Source: Alkalinema sp. FACHB-956 (GTDB taxonomy: Bacteria > Cyanobacteriota > Cyanobacteriia > Leptolyngbyales > Leptolyngbyaceae). Taken from it: a stretch of DNA of 64,000 bases. The notes beneath the pieces are model-generated. The model was not told where the DNA came from. It worked only from the letters and a program-made list of their open reading frames with translations, and did not search any database. Position numbers and translations under genes: made by a program. Location: assembly GCF_014697025.1 (NCBI RefSeq), contig NZ_JACJRC010000005.1, positions 1 through 64,000 of the forward strand. The letters run 5' to 3'. Below, piece after piece: positions 25,728 through 34,192 of this stretch. How positions within the stretch are numbered: the stretch's first letter is position 1; every line of letters starts with the position of its first letter.

Positions 25728-25733
25728 ATTATA
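25728..25733 (-). promoter_or_regulatory. perfect -10 box for the candidate RNA
   Basis: TATAAT on the minus strand, with no good -35 box 17 bases upstream. An extended or activator-dependent promoter is possible. The call rests on the -10 match and the terminator 180 bases downstream. Confidence 0.4.
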
Positions 25734-25849
25734 CGGGTTCTTCCTACATTTTAGCCCGACATACTCAGTAATTCTACTGTGTTTTTTGAAAATGTAAATC
25801 TTTGAATCAGAAGAAATGATCTGAAATTGCGGCGAAGCTGCAAAACGAT

Positions 25850-25881
25850 AAAGTCAAACCCCGTGAAAGTCAAACCCCGTG
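25850..25881. repeat. 16-bp tandem repeat at the stop of the M20 gene
   Basis: AAAGTCAAACCCCGTG occurs twice exactly at 25850-25865 and 25866-25881. The stop codon of the M20 gene (minus strand) starts at the next base, 25882-25884. Confidence 0.95.
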
Positions 25882-27105
25882 CTAGTTAGAGGGGGGAACT
25901 GAACAAAACGCTTCTACGCAACGAACAAATAATTCTACGCCCAGGGCAAGTGCCGTTTCGTCAAAGTCGAAGCGGGGATGGTGATGGGGATAGTTGAGCC
26001 CTTGGGCTGAATTGGCTGAACCCAGAAAGAAGTAGCACCCTGGAACTTCATTTAAAAAGTAAGACATATCTTCTCCCCCCATGGTTTGACAGTTGGGAAC
26101 AACCCCTAAGGGGGATTCCACAACGGTTTCTGCGATCGAACTCACAAGGGCGGCCATGGTGGCATCGTTGATCACCGGTGGATAGAGCTTGTGGTAATTC
26201 AACTCATAGGTTGCGCCATGGCTTTGGCAAATCCCAGCAATCACCTGTTCCACCCGTTGCTCAAAGAAGGAGGCATAGTCTGGATTGAAGTAACGCACTG
26301 TCCCACTGAGCCGAGCGGTATCAGCAATGACGTTACAAGCCGTGCCCGCATGGAACTCGCCCACGGTCACGACCGCGGACTCGATCGGATCTACGTTGCG
26401 GGCGACGATCGTTTGTAACCCATTGACAATTTGGGCCGCCACAACAATGGAATCGATCGTCTGCTGGGGAATGGCCCCATGGCCCCCTTTGCCAAAAATG
26501 GTGCAGCGGAAGGTTTCAACGGCAGCCATCAGTGCACCACTGCGCACCCCCACTGTGCCAATGGGAAGCTGATTCCACAGGTGTAAGCCAATCACCGCAT
26601 CCACCGTAGGATTTTGTAAAACACCGGCGGCGACCATGGGTGCAGCTCCGCCTGGGCCTTCTTCAGCAGGTTGAAAAATGATTTTGACCGTACCGGAAAA
26701 ATCTGGATTGCGAGAGAGATAGTAAGCGGTACCGAGGGCGATCGCCACATGGCCATCATGGCCGCAGGCGTGCATTTTACCCTCATGCTGCGATCGATAC
26801 TCAACTTCGTTTTCTTCTTGGATCGGCAAGGCATCCATATCGGCTCGGATGGCTAAAACCTTACCCGGTTGCTGGCCTACGATCGTGGCAACGATACCCG
26901 TTTCGGCAATGCCCGTTTGATGGGGAATGCCCCACTCTTGCAACTGAGTGGCGATGAAAGTGGCCGTTAATTGTTCTTGGAATCCCAGTTCTGGCCGTTG
27001 GTGCAGTTGTCGTCGCCAGTGAATGATCTGGGGATGGAGCGATCGAATGCCGAGGCGCACCTGTGAGAGTTGAGGAGAGGAAGAAACCAGTGGGGATGCA
27101 ACCAT
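25882..27105 (-). CDS. M20 family amidohydrolase (M20D, hippurate/IAA-amino acid hydrolase-like)
   Basis: 407 residues. Metal-site motifs are present: ADMDALPIQEENEVEYRS (about 92-109), MHACGHDGHVAIALG (about 113-127), QPAEEGPGGA (Glu pair, about 144-153), LHLWNQLPIG and HHHPRFDFDE near the end. These enzymes cleave amide bonds of N-acyl amino acids in the cytoplasm. The exact substrate (hippurate, auxin conjugates or N-acetyl amino acids) cannot be told. Confidence 0.93.
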   Translation of the reverse strand: MVASPLVSSSPQLSQVRLGIRSLHPQIIHWRRQLHQRPELGFQEQLTATFIATQLQEWGIPHQTGIAETGIVATIVGQQPGKVLAIRADMDALPIQEENEVEYRSQHEGKMHACGHDGHVAIALGTAYYLSRNPDFSGTVKIIFQPAEEGPGGAAPMVAAGVLQNPTVDAVIGLHLWNQLPIGTVGVRSGALMAAVETFRCTIFGKGGHGAIPQQTIDSIVVAAQIVNGLQTIVARNVDPIESAVVTVGEFHAGTACNVIADTARLSGTVRYFNPDYASFFEQRVEQVIAGICQSHGATYELNYHKLYPPVINDATMAALVSSIAETVVESPLGVVPNCQTMGGEDMSYFLNEVPGCYFFLGSANSAQGLNYPHHHPRFDFDETALALGVELFVRCVEAFCSVPPSN

Positions 27106-27512
27106 ACAGCAGTAATGACTTATCTATAGGGAATAACCAAAGGAATAACTAAACAGGGATAACCAAGCAGGAATAACCCATTAGCCCGAGCATTCTTTGA
27201 TTTTGGCATCCCCAGAAAACTTTCGCTGAGTTCCGGCAGAACATCTCTCCCAAGACAGACTTCGATCAGACGGAATTGAGATAGGACGGACTGGAATTCC
27301 TTCAATCTGCATGAGGTGGAATGGGTGCGAAGCTATGGAATCCCTGGCGATTCTAGGCTGAACCGATCGTCAGAATTCCTGCAAGTTATGTACTTTCCTT
27401 GACGATCGATTTGGCGCTTTTCTAGGGTGGATACATCTTTTCGCCCGCTGATTGCTTCCTTTCATTGCTTCCCTTGGTTGGATATTTTTAGACCCACTTT
27501 ACTAGACACACC
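27106..27512. other. divergent promoter region
   Basis: This spacer of about 400 bases separates the leftward M20 gene from the rightward DUF4344 gene. It starts with a degenerate repeat of GGAATAACCAA (about 27128-27180, 3-4 copies). No gene is recognised. Confidence 0.5.
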
Positions 27513-28340
27513 ATGAGCGTTCGATCGTGCCTTCGGGAATGGCCTATCTGGTTAGCAACCTTGACGGCTGGTTTCTTGATTTTGCTGAACTCTTGGCAGG
27601 GAAATGCGGTTGCCACCTTGCCTCCCAATTCTCCCATCGCCCAGGTTGGTGGACAGTTCCAAGTTGCCTACAGTCCTGTTAAGAACGCAGAATTCGCTCC
27701 CTTTCGGCAAGTGATTCAAGAAAGTCGGTTGTACGAAACGATCGCCGAAGAACTGAATAAAGGGTTGGTTTTGCCCACCGATGTCACGATCGCTTTAGCA
27801 GAGTGTGGTACCGAAAATGCGTTTTACAGCGCCGAGCACAAAAGCATTGTGATGTGCGATGAACTGCTGGCGTATTTTGGCAAGTTGTTTGCCCCCACTG
27901 CCACTTCGGACACAGACTTGGGAGAGTCTATGCTCTACACCAACTTATTTGTCTTTTTCCATGAACTGGGGCACGGATTAATCGATCTGTACGATTTACC
28001 CACGACCGGGCGAGAAGAAGATGCCGTTGATGAGTTTTCTACCATATTGCTCCTGGAAGCAGGCCCAGATGGGGAAAAAGCCGTGCTCAATGCAGCCCAT
28101 TGGTTTGTCTTACAGAGTCAGCAACAGTCGGAGAATTTAGCCTTTTGGGATGAGCATTCCCTAGATTTACAGCGCTTTTATGGCATTGCTTGTCTGGTTT
28201 ACGGCAAAGATCCCAACAAGTTTGCCGATCTGGTTAAAGATGGACTCCTCCCGGAAGCCCGTGCCCAGCGCTGTGGTCGTGAGTATACGAAAAAGTCACA
28301 AAGTTGGGAGAAGCTCTTGGCTCCCCATGGAAGATCGTAA
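27513..28340 (+). CDS. DUF4344 putative metallopeptidase, exported
   Basis: 275 residues. An N-terminal hydrophobic helix (IWLATLTAGFLILLNSW, about 12-28) acts as signal peptide or anchor. The zinc motif HELGHGLIDLYDLPTTGREEDAVDEF (about 150-175) has HExxH plus a downstream Glu/Asp cluster, the DUF4344 pattern. It probably acts in the periplasm as a peptidase, but no substrate is known for the family. Its stop codon borders a tandem repeat. Confidence 0.9.
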   Translation: MSVRSCLREWPIWLATLTAGFLILLNSWQGNAVATLPPNSPIAQVGGQFQVAYSPVKNAEFAPFRQVIQESRLYETIAEELNKGLVLPTDVTIALAECGTENAFYSAEHKSIVMCDELLAYFGKLFAPTATSDTDLGESMLYTNLFVFFHELGHGLIDLYDLPTTGREEDAVDEFSTILLLEAGPDGEKAVLNAAHWFVLQSQQQSENLAFWDEHSLDLQRFYGIACLVYGKDPNKFADLVKDGLLPEARAQRCGREYTKKSQSWEKLLAPHGRS

Positions 28341-28343
28341 TGG

Positions 28344-28405
28344 GCGATCGTAACTTGCGATCGTGACATAGCCTGCGATCGTAACTTGCGATCGTGATAT
28401 GGCCT
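28344..28405. repeat. 31-bp tandem repeat next to the DUF4344 stop
   Basis: Two copies, 28344-28374 and 28375-28405, start GCGATCGTAACTTGCGATCG and differ at two positions. The octamer GATCGTAA at the gene end, containing the stop, recurs inside both units. The tract is rich in HIP1-like CGATCG cores. Confidence 0.9.
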
Positions 28406-28417
28406 GCGATTCAGGCT

Positions 28418-28453
28418 CCATCCCATCTGTTGTTGAGTCGGCGGATGGGATGG
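28418..28453. terminator. hairpin between convergent genes
   Basis: A perfect 10-bp inverted repeat CCATCCCATC / GATGGGATGG with a 16-nt loop lies between the DUF4344 gene and pyrE, which converge. It probably acts as a terminator for both. Confidence 0.65.
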
Positions 28454-28500
28454 ATAAAGCAGCTAGATCAGGTTAGGTGATCGAAGGTGATCGAGTCAGT

Positions 28501-29118
28501 TTAGGCGGAATGCAACGTCTTCCAGTGTTGTTGCAGATCCGCGATCGTAAACACGGCATCAAAGTTCAAGCCTTGCTCCGCATAAAACTCCGCACCGCCC
28601 TGTTGCCGATCGACCAAGGAAATCACACGATCGACTTGATAGCCCGCATCCCGTAAGCGATGTACTGCCTTCATTGCCGATTGCCCCGTGGTGACCACAT
28701 CTTCCAACACCACAACGGGACTCCCCGCTGGTAACGTCGGCCCTTCAATGTAGGCTTGGGTGCCATGGCCTTTGGCTTCTTTGCGCACAATCAAGGCCGT
28801 CAGCGATCGACCTTCATAGGCAGCAACGACGCTTGTGGCCGTGACGATCGGGTCTGCCCCTAACGTTAGACCCGCAACCCCAACCGTATCTGCGGGAATG
28901 TAGGGTAACAAGATGCGCCCAACGCCCAACGCCCCCTGGGGATGCAGCGTGACTTGCTTGCCATTGATGTAGTAAGTGCTGCGCTGTCCAGACGAGAGTA
29001 GAAAATCTCCCTCCTTATAGGCGACTTCGCAAAACAAATCCAAAAGGGCTTGCCGGAGATCGGACAGGTCAGCACTTGCCCAAGCAAAGTTGGATTGAGT
29101 CATATTTTCTAGGGTCAT
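28501..29118 (-). CDS. pyrE: orotate phosphoribosyltransferase
   Basis: 205 residues. It has the OPRTase active-site loop RKEAKGHGTQAYIEG (about 109-123), the PRPP motif VVVLEDVVTTGQSAMKAV (about 135-152) and the N-terminal substrate loop LLSSGQRSTYYINGKQVTLHP. It joins orotate to PRPP in pyrimidine synthesis. An internal start five codons later is also possible. It stands alone, without other pyr genes. Confidence 0.96.
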   Translation of the reverse strand: MTLENMTQSNFAWASADLSDLRQALLDLFCEVAYKEGDFLLSSGQRSTYYINGKQVTLHPQGALGVGRILLPYIPADTVGVAGLTLGADPIVTATSVVAAYEGRSLTALIVRKEAKGHGTQAYIEGPTLPAGSPVVVLEDVVTTGQSAMKAVHRLRDAGYQVDRVISLVDRQQGGAEFYAEQGLNFDAVFTIADLQQHWKTLHSA

Positions 29119-29456
29119 CAGGGCAAACTAAAAACATTAATTGTGGGCACGATCGCCACCGAGATCAGTCGGCGTTCGATCAACTGGCAAACGATCAACA
29201 GACAAAACAGACCTCTAAACTTGATTCAAATTCACCAAATTCGAAGCTCACACTCAGGCGCTCACTTGAGTCAAACCAGTGCGTGAAACCAGTGCGTGAA
29301 ACCAGAGTTTAGAACACCCGCTAACACTCGCGATCGCTGCGTGTTGAATCCTCCGAGCATTCCAGCATGGGATCTTGCCAAATTTGATCTTAGTCGGAAA
29401 TGATCGGCTACCATGAATCGAAAACTTCGAATCACAAACTTCAAGGTCAATTTTTT
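29119..29456. other. divergent spacer
   Basis: About 340 bases upstream of pyrE and the exported protein gene. GTGCGTGAAACCA occurs as a tandem pair near 29279-29304. No gene is seen. Confidence 0.5.
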
Positions 29457-29981
29457 ATGGGCGCAAAGCTAACACATTGGGGTAGCTTGCTGCTAATGGC
29501 CACCGTTGGGTTATTCCCTATGGTTGCCGTACAAGCGCAAGAACCCACTGCTACAACAATTTATCGGCCCGATGAAACTATTCCTGATGCCATGGATCGG
29601 GAGTTTTTTGATCATGGCAAATCCTATGTGAATAGCCGTGACTTTCCGGCTACACAAAGTTTTCACACCCTTTTTGGCCCCGAATTTCCTGAGAATGCGA
29701 TTATCAAAGACGCTAAAAGTGTCTATCGCCTCTATCGCTACCTGCAAGAACTGCAAAACGATCAGGATCCTTATCTCCGAACGGCGGATTTGGCCAATCC
29801 ATTTAATACTTCAGTGCAGTTTTTGCCCAGCCAAACTGGACGGATGGCAGGCAATGAGCTGATTTTTGAGAATAGTGCTCCGGCTCCGGCCCCTGACCCC
29901 ATGCTGGCTCCGCCGCCCGTGGCAGCGCCCGAACCCGTTGCTGCACCACCTATCCGGCAACCCGTGGAAGCCAAGTTTTAA
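29457..29981 (+). CDS. exported protein with Pro/Ala-rich tail, unknown function
   Basis: 174 residues from ATG 29457, chosen because the signal peptide starts right there (GAKLTHWGSLLLMATVGLFPMVAVQAQ, cleavage after VQA). The middle contains EFFDHGKSYVNSRDF and KSVYRLYRYLQELQNDQDPYLRTADLANPF. The last 35 residues are Pro/Ala/Val-rich (APAPAPDPMLAPPPVAAPEP), a disordered tail. It is likely periplasmic. The family is not recognised, though the layout is common for small cyanobacterial exported proteins. Confidence 0.75.
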   Translation: MGAKLTHWGSLLLMATVGLFPMVAVQAQEPTATTIYRPDETIPDAMDREFFDHGKSYVNSRDFPATQSFHTLFGPEFPENAIIKDAKSVYRLYRYLQELQNDQDPYLRTADLANPFNTSVQFLPSQTGRMAGNELIFENSAPAPAPDPMLAPPPVAAPEPVAAPPIRQPVEAKF

Positions 29982-30022
29982 CGATCGCAACCTCCATGGT
30001 TGCAGACCGATCGCGTTTGAAC

Positions 30023-30055
30023 AACGATCGCAGAGTTAAAAATTCTGCGATCGTT
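30023..30055 (+). terminator. hairpin after the exported protein gene
   Basis: A perfect 12-bp stem AACGATCGCAGA / TCTGCGATCGTT with a 9-nt loop lies 40 bases after the stop. There is no strong T-run. Confidence 0.65.
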
Positions 30056-30150
30056 ATTGTGTATGGCTAGCTTTGTGACGAGTGCTTTGTGAATGGATGC
30101 TCTGCGGGAGGAAACTTGCGAAAGAGAAGCAGCAAGACCGATCCTCACGG

Positions 30151-30198
30151 TTCCAAAGCTTTACAGTTCCAAAGCTTTACAGTTCCAAAGCTTTAATG
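30151..30198. repeat. 16-bp tandem repeat spanning the 3' end of the TPR gene
   Basis: Three units of TTCCAAAGCTTTACAG lie at 30151-30166, 30167-30182 and 30183-30198; the third ends AATG. The TAA stop of the leftward TPR gene is at 30177-30179, inside the middle unit, so the last codons (Ala-Leu-Glu-Leu) belong to the repeat and two further copies follow downstream. Confidence 0.95.
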
Positions 30199-31283
30199 GC
30201 AGCTTGCACCCGTTGCACATTGTCCTCTTGTCCTTGCTGCTGGTAGAGCTGATAGGCCCGTTGGAAAGCTTGCAGCGCAGCTTCCCGCTGATTGCGGGCT
30301 TGCAGTGCCTGACCTAAACCATAGAAGGCATTGGCGTCCTCCGGATCAAGCTGGGTTGCCTCTTGATAGGACGCGATCGCACTGGCATAGTCCCCCTGCT
30401 GAAAGTAACTGTCTGCAATGCCCCGATGGGCTTCGGGCAAGCGACTGTTCAACAAAATGGCTCGCTGGTAAGCCGCGATCGCCGACTCTGTTTCGCCCGC
30501 CGCTAACAGGACGCGCCCAATTTGCGCTTGTAGTTTAGCATTGCGAGGATCCAGTTGAGCGGCCCGTTCAAAGGCTTGGAGAGCCGAGGTGCGATCGTTG
30601 CGCATCAGGTGGGCAATTCCCAGCCCGAGGGGAATGCGGCTGGACTGGCTGTCAAACTTAGCGGCCCGTTGGAGAACATTGATCGCATCTTCGGGGCGTT
30701 CCTGCTCCAGTAGGATGAATCCAATCCCTGTCCGGGCATCGGTATTTTGGCCGTCGATTTTCAGGGCTTGTTGGTAAGCTTGGAGTCCTGCTTCGTACTG
30801 GTTTTGGCGGGTTAGCAAAACGCCCAATCCCAAATAGGCATTGAGGTGGCGATTATTCAAGTTGACCGCCGTCCGATAGGCAGTGATCGCCTCATTTTCC
30901 CGACCTAAACTCGCCAGATTAAAGCCCAGTGCATAGACAAAGTCAGCATTCTTAGGATCGATCGCGATCGCCTGTTGATAGGCTTGCACCGCTTCCTCGT
31001 ACCGCCCTTGGGTCGCTTGAAGATAGCCAATGCTAGAGAAGATTCGAGCATTTTTGGGGTCTAGCTGGGCCGCACGCTCAAACAAGGACAAAGCTCTAGC
31101 GAAGTTTTTCGCCTCAACTTGATCTCCAGCATCCTTGAGCACCGTTTCAAGTTCTTGCTGTTCCGCCGTAGGCTTACTTTGGGCGTACAGTTCAACGGAT
31201 TGTGCCATCGATGGCACCCCCGTTAAGGCAATAAGGGTGGTGACGATCGCCCCCAGGATTGACTTACCAAAAGAGTGGGTCAT
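30177..31283 (-). CDS. exported tetratricopeptide repeat protein
   Basis: 368 residues. The signal peptide is ILGAIVTTLIALTGVPSMAQ (cleavage after SMA). About nine TPR units follow from residue 40 on, with typical patterns such as ALSLFERAAQLDPKNARIFSSIGYLQATQGRYEEAVQAYQQAIAIDPKNADF. TPR proteins are protein-binding scaffolds, here probably periplasmic. ATG 31283 is chosen because it leads straight into the signal peptide; 23 more in-frame residues upstream look non-coding. The 3' end lies in a tandem repeat. Confidence 0.88.
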   Translation of the reverse strand: MTHSFGKSILGAIVTTLIALTGVPSMAQSVELYAQSKPTAEQQELETVLKDAGDQVEAKNFARALSLFERAAQLDPKNARIFSSIGYLQATQGRYEEAVQAYQQAIAIDPKNADFVYALGFNLASLGRENEAITAYRTAVNLNNRHLNAYLGLGVLLTRQNQYEAGLQAYQQALKIDGQNTDARTGIGFILLEQERPEDAINVLQRAAKFDSQSSRIPLGLGIAHLMRNDRTSALQAFERAAQLDPRNAKLQAQIGRVLLAAGETESAIAAYQRAILLNSRLPEAHRGIADSYFQQGDYASAIASYQEATQLDPEDANAFYGLGQALQARNQREAALQAFQRAYQLYQQQGQEDNVQRVQAAIKALEL

Positions 31284-31350
31284 AGTGAGAGTTGTGTGAG
31301 GAACGGGCAGAAATGCTACCATCTCTGGGTTCATTTTGCGAGGATAGCCC

Positions 31351-31677
31351 ATGATTTTATCAACAACCGATATTCTTCAAGGAGTAGAAATTGACTCCTA
31401 TCTTGGATTAGTCACGGCTGAAGTGGTCTATGGCAGTAATGCTTTACGCGATTTTTTTGCCGGAATCCGGGACATTATTGGGGGCCGTACCGCCAGCTAT
31501 GAACGGGTTTTCCAACAGGGCCAGCAGGCAGCCTTTGCAGAATTGGAGGCCCGCGCGAAGGCCCTGGGAGCCAATGCAGTGATTGGAATTGAAATTGACA
31601 CCGGAACCATCAATCTCGACCAGTCTGGCGTCATGCTGTTGATTACGGCAGTGGGAACCGCGGTCCGCACTCGCTAA
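31351..31677 (+). CDS. YbjQ/UPF0145 family protein
   Basis: 108 residues. Family patterns are GVEIDSYLGLVTAEVVYGSNALRDFFAGIRDIIGGRTASYERVFQQGQQAAFAELEARAKALGANAVIGIEID. These proteins form pentamers with a domain sometimes called heavy-metal-binding, but their function is unsettled. It is divergent to the TPR gene and ends before a bidirectional terminator. Confidence 0.93.
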   Translation: MILSTTDILQGVEIDSYLGLVTAEVVYGSNALRDFFAGIRDIIGGRTASYERVFQQGQQAAFAELEARAKALGANAVIGIEIDTGTINLDQSGVMLLITAVGTAVRTR

Positions 31678-31792
31678 CCCGATCCCGCGAAATTCCTGGC
31701 ATTCTCAAGCCCCTGGCTCTCATATTCCAGGAAAACTTAGGCTCCTTGCCCCAGAAGCTTCTGGATACCTCAAAGCGTGAAAAATAATTAAT

Positions 31793-31825
31793 AAAAAAGA
31801 GGTTATCCTAGGATAACCTCTTTTT
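31793..31825. terminator. bidirectional intrinsic terminator
   Basis: A perfect 22-nt palindrome at 31799-31820 (arms GAGGTTATCC and GGATAACCTC) is flanked by six A on the left and five T on the right. It ends the YbjQ gene from the left and the tRNA-Arg transcript from the right. Confidence 0.95.
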
Positions 31826-31829
31826 CGTA

Positions 31830-31903
31830 CGGGCTAGGAGGGATTCGAACCCCCGACACCGTGGTCCGTAGCCACGTGCTCTAGTCCACTGAGCTACAAG
31901 CCC
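31830..31903 (-). tRNA. tRNA-Arg (anticodon ACG)
   Basis: The minus-strand cloverleaf has an acceptor stem starting GGGCTTG, a D-arm TAGCTCAGTGGACTAGAGCA, an anticodon stem GTGG/CCAC with loop CTACGGA (anticodon ACG) and a T-arm GGGGG-TTCGAAT-CCCTC. The acceptor 3' side is CTAGCCC, which leaves a T-T mismatch at pair 6-67. CCA is not encoded. It reads CGN arginine codons after A34-to-inosine editing. Confidence 0.96.
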
Positions 31904-31940
31904 TCGCACAAGATTTATATTAACACACCCTTCTCGAAAA

Positions 31941-32444
31941 ATGCAAAACATTTCTGAAGACTCTCTCAATGCCTCATCCCTCAGTCATTTAGACGATCGC
32001 GGTCAGGCGCAAATGGTGGATGTGTCCGCAAAACCAATAACCGTGCGGCAGGCGATCGCAGAGGGATTTGTCCGGATGCAGCGATCGACCCTCGATGCCA
32101 TTTTGGCTGGCAATTTGCCGAAGGGGGATGTTTTGGGAACGGCTCGCCTTGCGGGCATTATGGCTGCGAAGCAAACCGCAAATTTGATTCCCCTATGCCA
32201 TCCCCTGCCGTTGCAAAAGGTGGAGGTGCAGATCCTTCCCGTGGAAACGTTACCCGGTGTGCGCATCGAAGCCACCGTGAAAACCAAAGCGGAAACGGGG
32301 GTGGAAATGGAAGCCCTGACTGCAGTTTCGATCGCAGCCTTGACCCTCTATGACATGGCCAAAGCAGTGGAAAAATCGATTCAGATCGAGGGCATTCAAC
32401 TCGTCCAAAAAACGGGTGGCAAATCCGGCGATTATCAACGATAA
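31941..32444 (+). CDS. moaC: cyclic pyranopterin monophosphate synthase
   Basis: 167 residues. The MoaC motifs are [18 protein letters not shown] (about 25-42), [21 protein letters not shown] (about 71-91, active-site Lys and His), [30 protein letters not shown] (about 113-142) and KTGGKSGDY. It rearranges the MoaA product to cPMP in molybdenum cofactor synthesis. No other moa gene lies nearby. Confidence 0.97.
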   Translation: MQNISEDSLNASSLSHLDDRGQAQMVDVSAKPITVRQAIAEGFVRMQRSTLDAILAGNLPKGDVLGTARLAGIMAAKQTANLIPLCHPLPLQKVEVQILPVETLPGVRIEATVKTKAETGVEMEALTAVSIAALTLYDMAKAVEKSIQIEGIQLVQKTGGKSGDYQR

Positions 32445-32544
32445 CTCCCACCAGCAAGCGAGTCCGTCGCGCTGGCTAGTGGAAATCGGGGAGTGGATTA
32501 GGTTTGGGCCAAGCAGACTAGATGCTGGGGCGGAATTCTGGACG

Positions 32545-33162
32545 CTACACCGGTTCAAACCACGCCACGATCGCAAAAATCAGAAAAAGGACGCCCCCTA
32601 AAGCAGTCACCACCCGTTCCGATAACCGCCCTGCAATTAACCGACCACCGATGACGGCAATCAATGCACAAATCGCGTGTCCCAGAATTGCGCCGATCGT
32701 GACTGCGATGGGGTTATTGGCGGCAGCCAGGGCAATGGTGGCAAATTGCGTACGATCGCCCCACTCCGCGAGAAATACCAGCATACAGGCTTCTGCCATG
32801 ATGGCAAAGGGCGCAGCTTTTTTGAGCTTTGTTTCCGCTTCTGCGATGGCTTCAACCGCTTCCTTTTCCGCCTCTGCGCTAGGGGCCAGGGAGGTCATTT
32901 GGCTGGCATCGTACAGCAACTTCACCCCAAAGAGGATGAACAGCCCGATCGCCGCATAGTGGGTTACTTGTTTAGGCAGCAGTGCCACAAGCTGACCGAG
33001 TGCTACAGACAAAATCGTCATTGCGGCTAAGGCAACGATCGAACCCACAAAGACCCAACGACGTGGGTAACGCATCGCAAGACAAAGGGAGATAAAAAAG
33101 GTTTTATCTCCCAGCTCAGAAATGGTAATCAGTAAGAGAGATGCCGTAAAACCAGTCAGCAT
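32545..33162 (-). CDS. TMEM165/GDT1-family cation transporter (Mnx-type)
   Basis: 205 residues with six membrane helices in two halves. The two family motifs are ELGDKTFF (about 16-23) and EWGDRTQFAT (about 131-140). The halves are joined by an acidic helix (SAEAEKEAVEAIAEAETKLKKAA). In cyanobacteria the two-motif single-chain members export Mn2+ (Mnx) across the thylakoid or plasma membrane, so manganese homeostasis is the best guess. I looked for a yybP-ykoY riboswitch upstream and found none. Confidence 0.93.
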   Translation of the reverse strand: MLTGFTASLLLITISELGDKTFFISLCLAMRYPRRWVFVGSIVALAAMTILSVALGQLVALLPKQVTHYAAIGLFILFGVKLLYDASQMTSLAPSAEAEKEAVEAIAEAETKLKKAAPFAIMAEACMLVFLAEWGDRTQFATIALAAANNPIAVTIGAILGHAICALIAVIGGRLIAGRLSERVVTALGGVLFLIFAIVAWFEPV

Positions 33163-33227
33163 TACCGGACGGAAGTTTGGGTACAGCGTCCAGCGTACCC
33201 GAGCGGCTCACACAAACTGTGAAGATG

Positions 33228-33289
33228 AAAAAACTATGAGAGCATCTGTTCCCCTGTCTACGGTTTCAGCCGCTGGGTGTGATGCTCTC
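33228..33289 (-). terminator. terminator between yqeG and the Mnx-type gene
   Basis: On the minus strand, GAGAGCATC (33281-33289) pairs with GATGCTCTC (33238-33246), with nested CCC/GGG and CGG/CCG pairs inside. ATAG and six T (33228-33233) follow. It ends the DUF3727-mltG-yqeG transcript before the next gene. Confidence 0.8.
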
Positions 33290-33342
33290 AATCGCTGTTG
33301 GAATTTGTGGAAGTCGTTTTGTAGGACTCGTTTTGGGCCAAT

Positions 33343-33873
33343 CTAAGGCTTATGGGAAACGAGTGTCGCTCCCAGTGCTCTGGAGAGGAAAAACTCGATC
33401 GAGTGAATCAAGTACCGCCGATCTTCCTGAGGATCCACCATTGGTTGAACCAAAATCGTATGCATTCCCAAGCGGTTCCCTGCTAGGACATCGGTAAATA
33501 ATCGATCGCCCACCATGCCGACCTGCTCTGGGGGCAGACCGATCGCTTCCACTGCGCGACGCAATTTACGCCGCGAAGGCTTGGCCGCCCCGGAAATATA
33601 GGGAACCTTGAGCGTTTCGGCAATTCGCTTAATCCGAGTTTCACTGATGTTGTTGCTTACTAGCCAAATTTGCGGCGCGACAGTTTTCACCGCTTCCACC
33701 CAAGGCAACAACTCCGATGACACCTGCGCCATCGTAATCGGAACGAGGGTTTCATCAACATCCAAGACAAGCCCTCGCAATCCGCGGGCTTGCAGCAGGT
33801 CAGGACTCAGGCTCAAAATCGTATCCGATAACAATAGGTCAGGTTGCAGAAGTTTTCCCCAAGACATAGGCAA
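33343..33873 (-). CDS. YqeG family HAD-type phosphatase
   Basis: 176 residues. The HAD motifs are GLVLDVDETLVP (about 33-44, nucleophile Asp), SNN (about 73-75), KPSRRKL (about 97-103, Lys) and MVGDRLFTDVLAGNRLG (about 119-135). YqeG-like enzymes are HAD IIIA phosphatases; the relatives in yeast and plants are phosphatidylglycerophosphate phosphatases, and this role is possible here. It is downstream of mltG in the same direction. Confidence 0.92.
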   Translation of the reverse strand: MPMSWGKLLQPDLLLSDTILSLSPDLLQARGLRGLVLDVDETLVPITMAQVSSELLPWVEAVKTVAPQIWLVSNNISETRIKRIAETLKVPYISGAAKPSRRKLRRAVEAIGLPPEQVGMVGDRLFTDVLAGNRLGMHTILVQPMVDPQEDRRYLIHSIEFFLSRALGATLVSHKP

Positions 33874-34192
33874 AAATTTGGGCTAGGAGTTACAAACTAG
33901 AAACTTGAAGACTGAGTTTAAAACGATAACGAGAGGTTCTAAGTTAAAGACCTCGGAGTTACAGACATTGTACGGGTAGCATCGATGCAAGAAAGGACAA
34001 ATTTCGAGAATGCTGTGGGCAAGAGACTGCCAGCGATGTGGGCTCCCCCTGGTTGACTCCCGGCTTTCTGGTTGGCTGGCTTCTTCTAGGGGGCAACTCG
34101 ATCGATTAAACCCAGAAACCAGACACCTCCTTCACCAGGAACACCCTTCACCAGAGATAAAGATTCCTGCAACACCTGACTGAGACTGGAAA
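33874..34192. other. spacer between mltG and yqeG
   Basis: About 320 bases. CTTCACCAG recurs near 34130-34155. No gene or strong terminator is seen, so read-through from mltG into yqeG is possible. Confidence 0.4.

Noticed and set aside
33163-33290. Possible manganese riboswitch (yybP-ykoY) before the Mnx-type gene.
   Set aside because: The conserved loop sequences of that riboswitch are absent. The hairpin with a T-run is better explained as the terminator of yqeG.
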